From contig MNCI01008572.1 of the NCBI GenBank assembly GCA_015680685.1, positions 209,587-233,002 of the forward strand: a stretch of DNA of 23,416 nucleotides, written 5' to 3'. The stretch comes from Gnetum montanum. Its lineage: Eukaryota; Streptophyta; Gnetopsida; Gnetales; Gnetaceae. The notes below the pieces were generated by a model that was not told where the DNA came from, searched no databases, and worked only from the letters and a program-made list of their open reading frames with translations. The translations under genes were made by a program, and so were the position numbers. Below, piece by piece: positions 21,301 through 23,416 of the stretch (the first letter of the stretch is position 1; every line of letters starts with the position of its first letter).

Positions 21301-22819
21301 ATCACTAATCATGGTCTTCTAAGGATTAACTTAAATCTAGGTGTTTTCTCAACCACTAAGAAACTGGTATACATGGGAAATTTTCCTTTGAGAGGAAGCC
21401 TCAAACTACTACCTTGGGTCCATTAAAATACTTTATTACAAAAGTGACGGTTTCTGTTATCAACCATACCCAATTACTCAATGATGGTAAATGAGATTAT
21501 GTTTTTTGCTACCCCATCATTCACATGAACATGATGAATCTTATACTTTCCAATATATATGGTAGTAAAGAGAGGATCACATAGCACTTTTGCATTTTAT
21601 GGATCAATCTTCACTTCATTTCATGAAGGTTGAGTGGGGTCTAATGTTTGTTTTCCTAAGGCTAAGGTTGCACAATGATAGAGTGAATGAATTTCTCATT
21701 CACAGGCATGTCTTCGCTCATGGGAATAGAAGTCAATAATTTAACTAGTGATTATATATGAGTAGGAAAGGCCATGACTAAGTTGTATAGGTTCAACAAT
21801 GTGTCCTTTTGTTTCAAGGAATGTTTGACTTATTTCATGACTATGAGAAAGTCTTTTTCATTGTTATATGAACTTTTGGATTTGGTAGCTTTAACTTTCT
21901 CCATTCTTCCTAGGATTTTCAACTCATGTATTAACATGTGTTGCTTAGGCCTCTTACTCATATTTGGCATGTGGATATCTCTTGTTTGACTAGTTGATGT
22001 AGTTTAGATATGGATGGGGCTAATCTTGGTGTAAGATTTAGTGGGTCAACTTGGTTCTAAGATTTTTTTTGTTATCTCTCTTTGATGGTCTTAGTAAGTA
22101 ACTTAGTGATTGGATTTTTCATCACTATTATGATGGTAATTTCTTGTTAAGTGATGGTGATAGTGTTGAGGCATTAGCCACAATAGGTGAACTTTGATCA
22201 CTAGTTGTTGAAGGTTTACTCATAATTGGCAAAGAAATCTTGATAATAAATGGTTCCTTAGCTTTAGAGGGATCAATAACATTTTTCTTAGGTTGTGATG
22301 TTGATGCCATTAAAGACAAAACATGTATAACAAAAGATTCATTAGGGTTCCAAAGGTGGTAATGCTTATATAATAAAAGGCATTCTAGCCTTTAGGTTTT
22401 GAGGCAGAGTGCTAGCTAGTCATACCTTGATGAATAATGATTTTCTAGGAGGACTAGATTGATTAGATGCTATGAATGAGACTATGGTATAAGGTTTGCT
22501 ATTAGTGTTTAGAAGGTTGGATTCATTCAACATCATCTCTTCATGATTGATCATCTTCTAGAGATCATTCTTTAGAGCTAACTAGAAATTATTATTATAA
22601 CCATTAGTTAATGATAGTTATAAAATCTATTGAGCTTGATCTATTTTGGTAGTTGAGAATCTTCTTTGGTTTCTACTGTTGGATCTCTAGCAATCTCACA
22701 AAGATGATTGTGCCTCTTACAAGCATTCTCAAACACTTATGTTGGATACAATTGTTTTTAAGCAACTATTCAAGAAGTTTAGAAGGTTTCATTAGTAGTT
22801 TCATGTACTTGGATCTATC

Positions 22820-23416
22820 TGATGAGACCTGAATTGCTCATAGTGCTGGCAGCCGCGTTAAGGCACCCACGATAAGGTACCCCTGTTGTATCATGGGTCG
22901 CGATGTATCATGGGCTGCGATATCGCGTACGTGATATCGCAGTCAGCCGTAATTTCTATAAATAAGAGGCGGCTCTCCCTCATTTCCATCCCAATTTTAG
23001 GTAGCGAAGCTCTGGCAGTTTGATCCCTCCAGAGTTAGAATTTTTCTCGTGTCTGCCCGCAGTGTGGTGAATGTGATTGTACGGTGTCTTTATTCGAGTG
23101 TGCCGTACTTGGACACGTACATGACCGGCAATAAAGATTGAGATTACTTCATCATTGCAGCATTCACTTAGTTTATTTATTGTTATTTATTGCTTTCATA
23201 GCGCGGTGTAAGTACGACTTGACTACGAGCATCTACGGGTGTGTACGGCTAGTTAAGGAATCGGTTACTTATCGCGATTAGTCTCTCAACCCTTAAAACT
23301 TCTAGAAGCGGAATGAGTTCGACTTGATTACGAGACTTTAAGTGTGACTGCTTGGTAGCCCAGTGGTGTAGCTAGGGGGATCTACGCTTGGTAACCCAGT
23401 GGCGTATTTGGGGTCT
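22820..23416 (+). mobile_element. LTR C, partial (runs off the window)
   Basis: Starts TGATGAGACC at 22820. It contains a CpG-rich palindrome (22917-22940), TATAAATA (22957-22964), the phrase TTTGATCCCTCCAG, CTGCCCGCAGTGTGGTGAATG and AATAAA (23130-23135), all shared with LTR A. The right part is rearranged relative to A: the GCGG...GAGTACGACTT...ACGAG segment occurs twice (about 23202-23238 and 23308-23335). The element's body, if any, lies beyond 23416. Confidence 0.75.
22888..22964 (+). promoter_or_regulatory. U3 repeats and TATA box of LTR C
   Basis: A 17-bp tandem duplication (GTATCATGGGTCGCGAT at 22888-22904; GTATCATGGGCTGCGAT at 22905-22921) is followed by a 24-bp near-perfect palindrome at 22917-22940 with core GATATCGCGTACGTGATATC. 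TATAAATA lies at 22957-22964. Unlike LTR A, only one full palindrome unit remains. Confidence 0.6.

Larger units (their letters stand above)
20123..21469 (-). mobile_element. Solo LTR B (1347 bp) inserted in the protease region
   Basis: Minus orientation. Its 3' end reads GGGGTACCTCACCACTCATCA, identical in pattern to the end of LTR A, and about 330 bp inward remain homologous to A (shared GAGGTCCAAGATG, GCTCATCGCACTTAGGCTAG and CACCTCACTCTGGACTAAACC). The probable target duplication is CTAAT at 20118-20122 and CCAAT at 21470-21474, one transition apart. The start is then GTATGG rather than TGATGG, presumably mutated. The protease reading frame on both sides joins in phase across this insertion, which supports these borders. 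LTR B is longer than A, mainly in U3 and in an AT-rich middle that includes an (AAAAT)5 run. Confidence 0.7.
19783..22740 (-). pseudogene. Decayed gag-protease region of an LTR retrotransposon, split by solo LTR B
   Basis: On the minus strand, readable coding segments run from about 22740 to 21470 and resume, in phase, from 20122 to 19783 once the inserted LTR is ignored. They contain many stops and some frame changes. Near 21525-21475 the frame encodes IYIGKYKIHHVHVNDGVAKN followed by IIS, then E, a stop and LG. It matches the pattern of retroviral-type aspartic proteases in plant Ty3/gypsy elements: a beta strand, then a DG(A/G)-like catalytic loop, N-I-I/V-S, and an LG. The usual catalytic DTG/DGG triad reads NDGV here, so it is probably decayed. 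Upstream, EKFIHSIIVQP and SSPIVANASTLSPSL are Gag-tail-like. Downstream, YQNDKIVIHGNNIFLPF would be the C-terminal half of the protease. No RT follows before the satellite. Confidence is moderate because only short stretches are conserved. Confidence 0.5.

Noticed and set aside
21515-21519. CATCA at 21515-21519 as the left end (minus TGATGGGG) of LTR B
   Set aside because: The protease-like reading frame continues through this point, no target duplication fits, and the alternative border at 21469 gives CCAAT/CTAAT flanks and restores the frame.

Overview
The window looks like intergenic heterochromatin of a large plant genome, most probably a gymnosperm (conifer-like). It is AT-rich and made of decayed LTR retrotransposons, solo or partial LTRs and degenerate minisatellites. 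I see no intact host gene, rRNA, tRNA or CRISPR. The organism is an inference from three things: the type of repeats, the strong decay by transitions, and about 12% divergence (hand count) between the two LTRs of an element whose ends are still complete, which implies old insertions and slow removal.

Layout. 3-1079: broken gag-like reading frame on + with a plant-type zinc knuckle. 1080-2470: non-coding. 2473-3028: promoter-like block (palindromic repeats plus TATA) and a leader. 3029-5770: one long broken reading frame resembling the plant transposon-associated domain plus a coiled coil, followed by a purine tract and LTR A (5940-6787). 6788-11620: mostly featureless AT-rich DNA with an 80-bp tandem duplication and scattered satellite-like units. 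11624-12034 and 18544-19450: minisatellites built on GCATTTTTGA-like words. 12040-18543: a 6.5-kb LTR element with 582-bp LTRs, Met-tRNA-type primer site, polypurine tract and a TTTTT target duplication, inserted into the minisatellite; its 5.3-kb interior has no recognisable protein domain. 19783-22740: broken gag-protease frame on the minus strand, split by solo LTR B (20123-21469, with its own target duplication). 22820-end: LTR C, related to LTR A and cut by the window edge.

How the parts relate. LTRs A, B and C belong to one lineage: they share the region around AATAAA, and A and B share their 3' ends. A and C carry CpG-rich palindromes (GATATCGCGTACGCGATATC type) upstream of TATA, whereas B carries a different AT-rich 36-bp palindromic array in the same place. 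A fourth copy of the CpG-rich block (2473-2559) sits upstream of an unrelated leader. This looks like exchange of U3 promoter cassettes. I found no reverse transcriptase, RNase H or integrase, so the elements here appear non-autonomous or reduced to fragments. Most stops in the 3029-5770 frame are TAG, as expected from C-to-T change at CAG (CHG methylation context).
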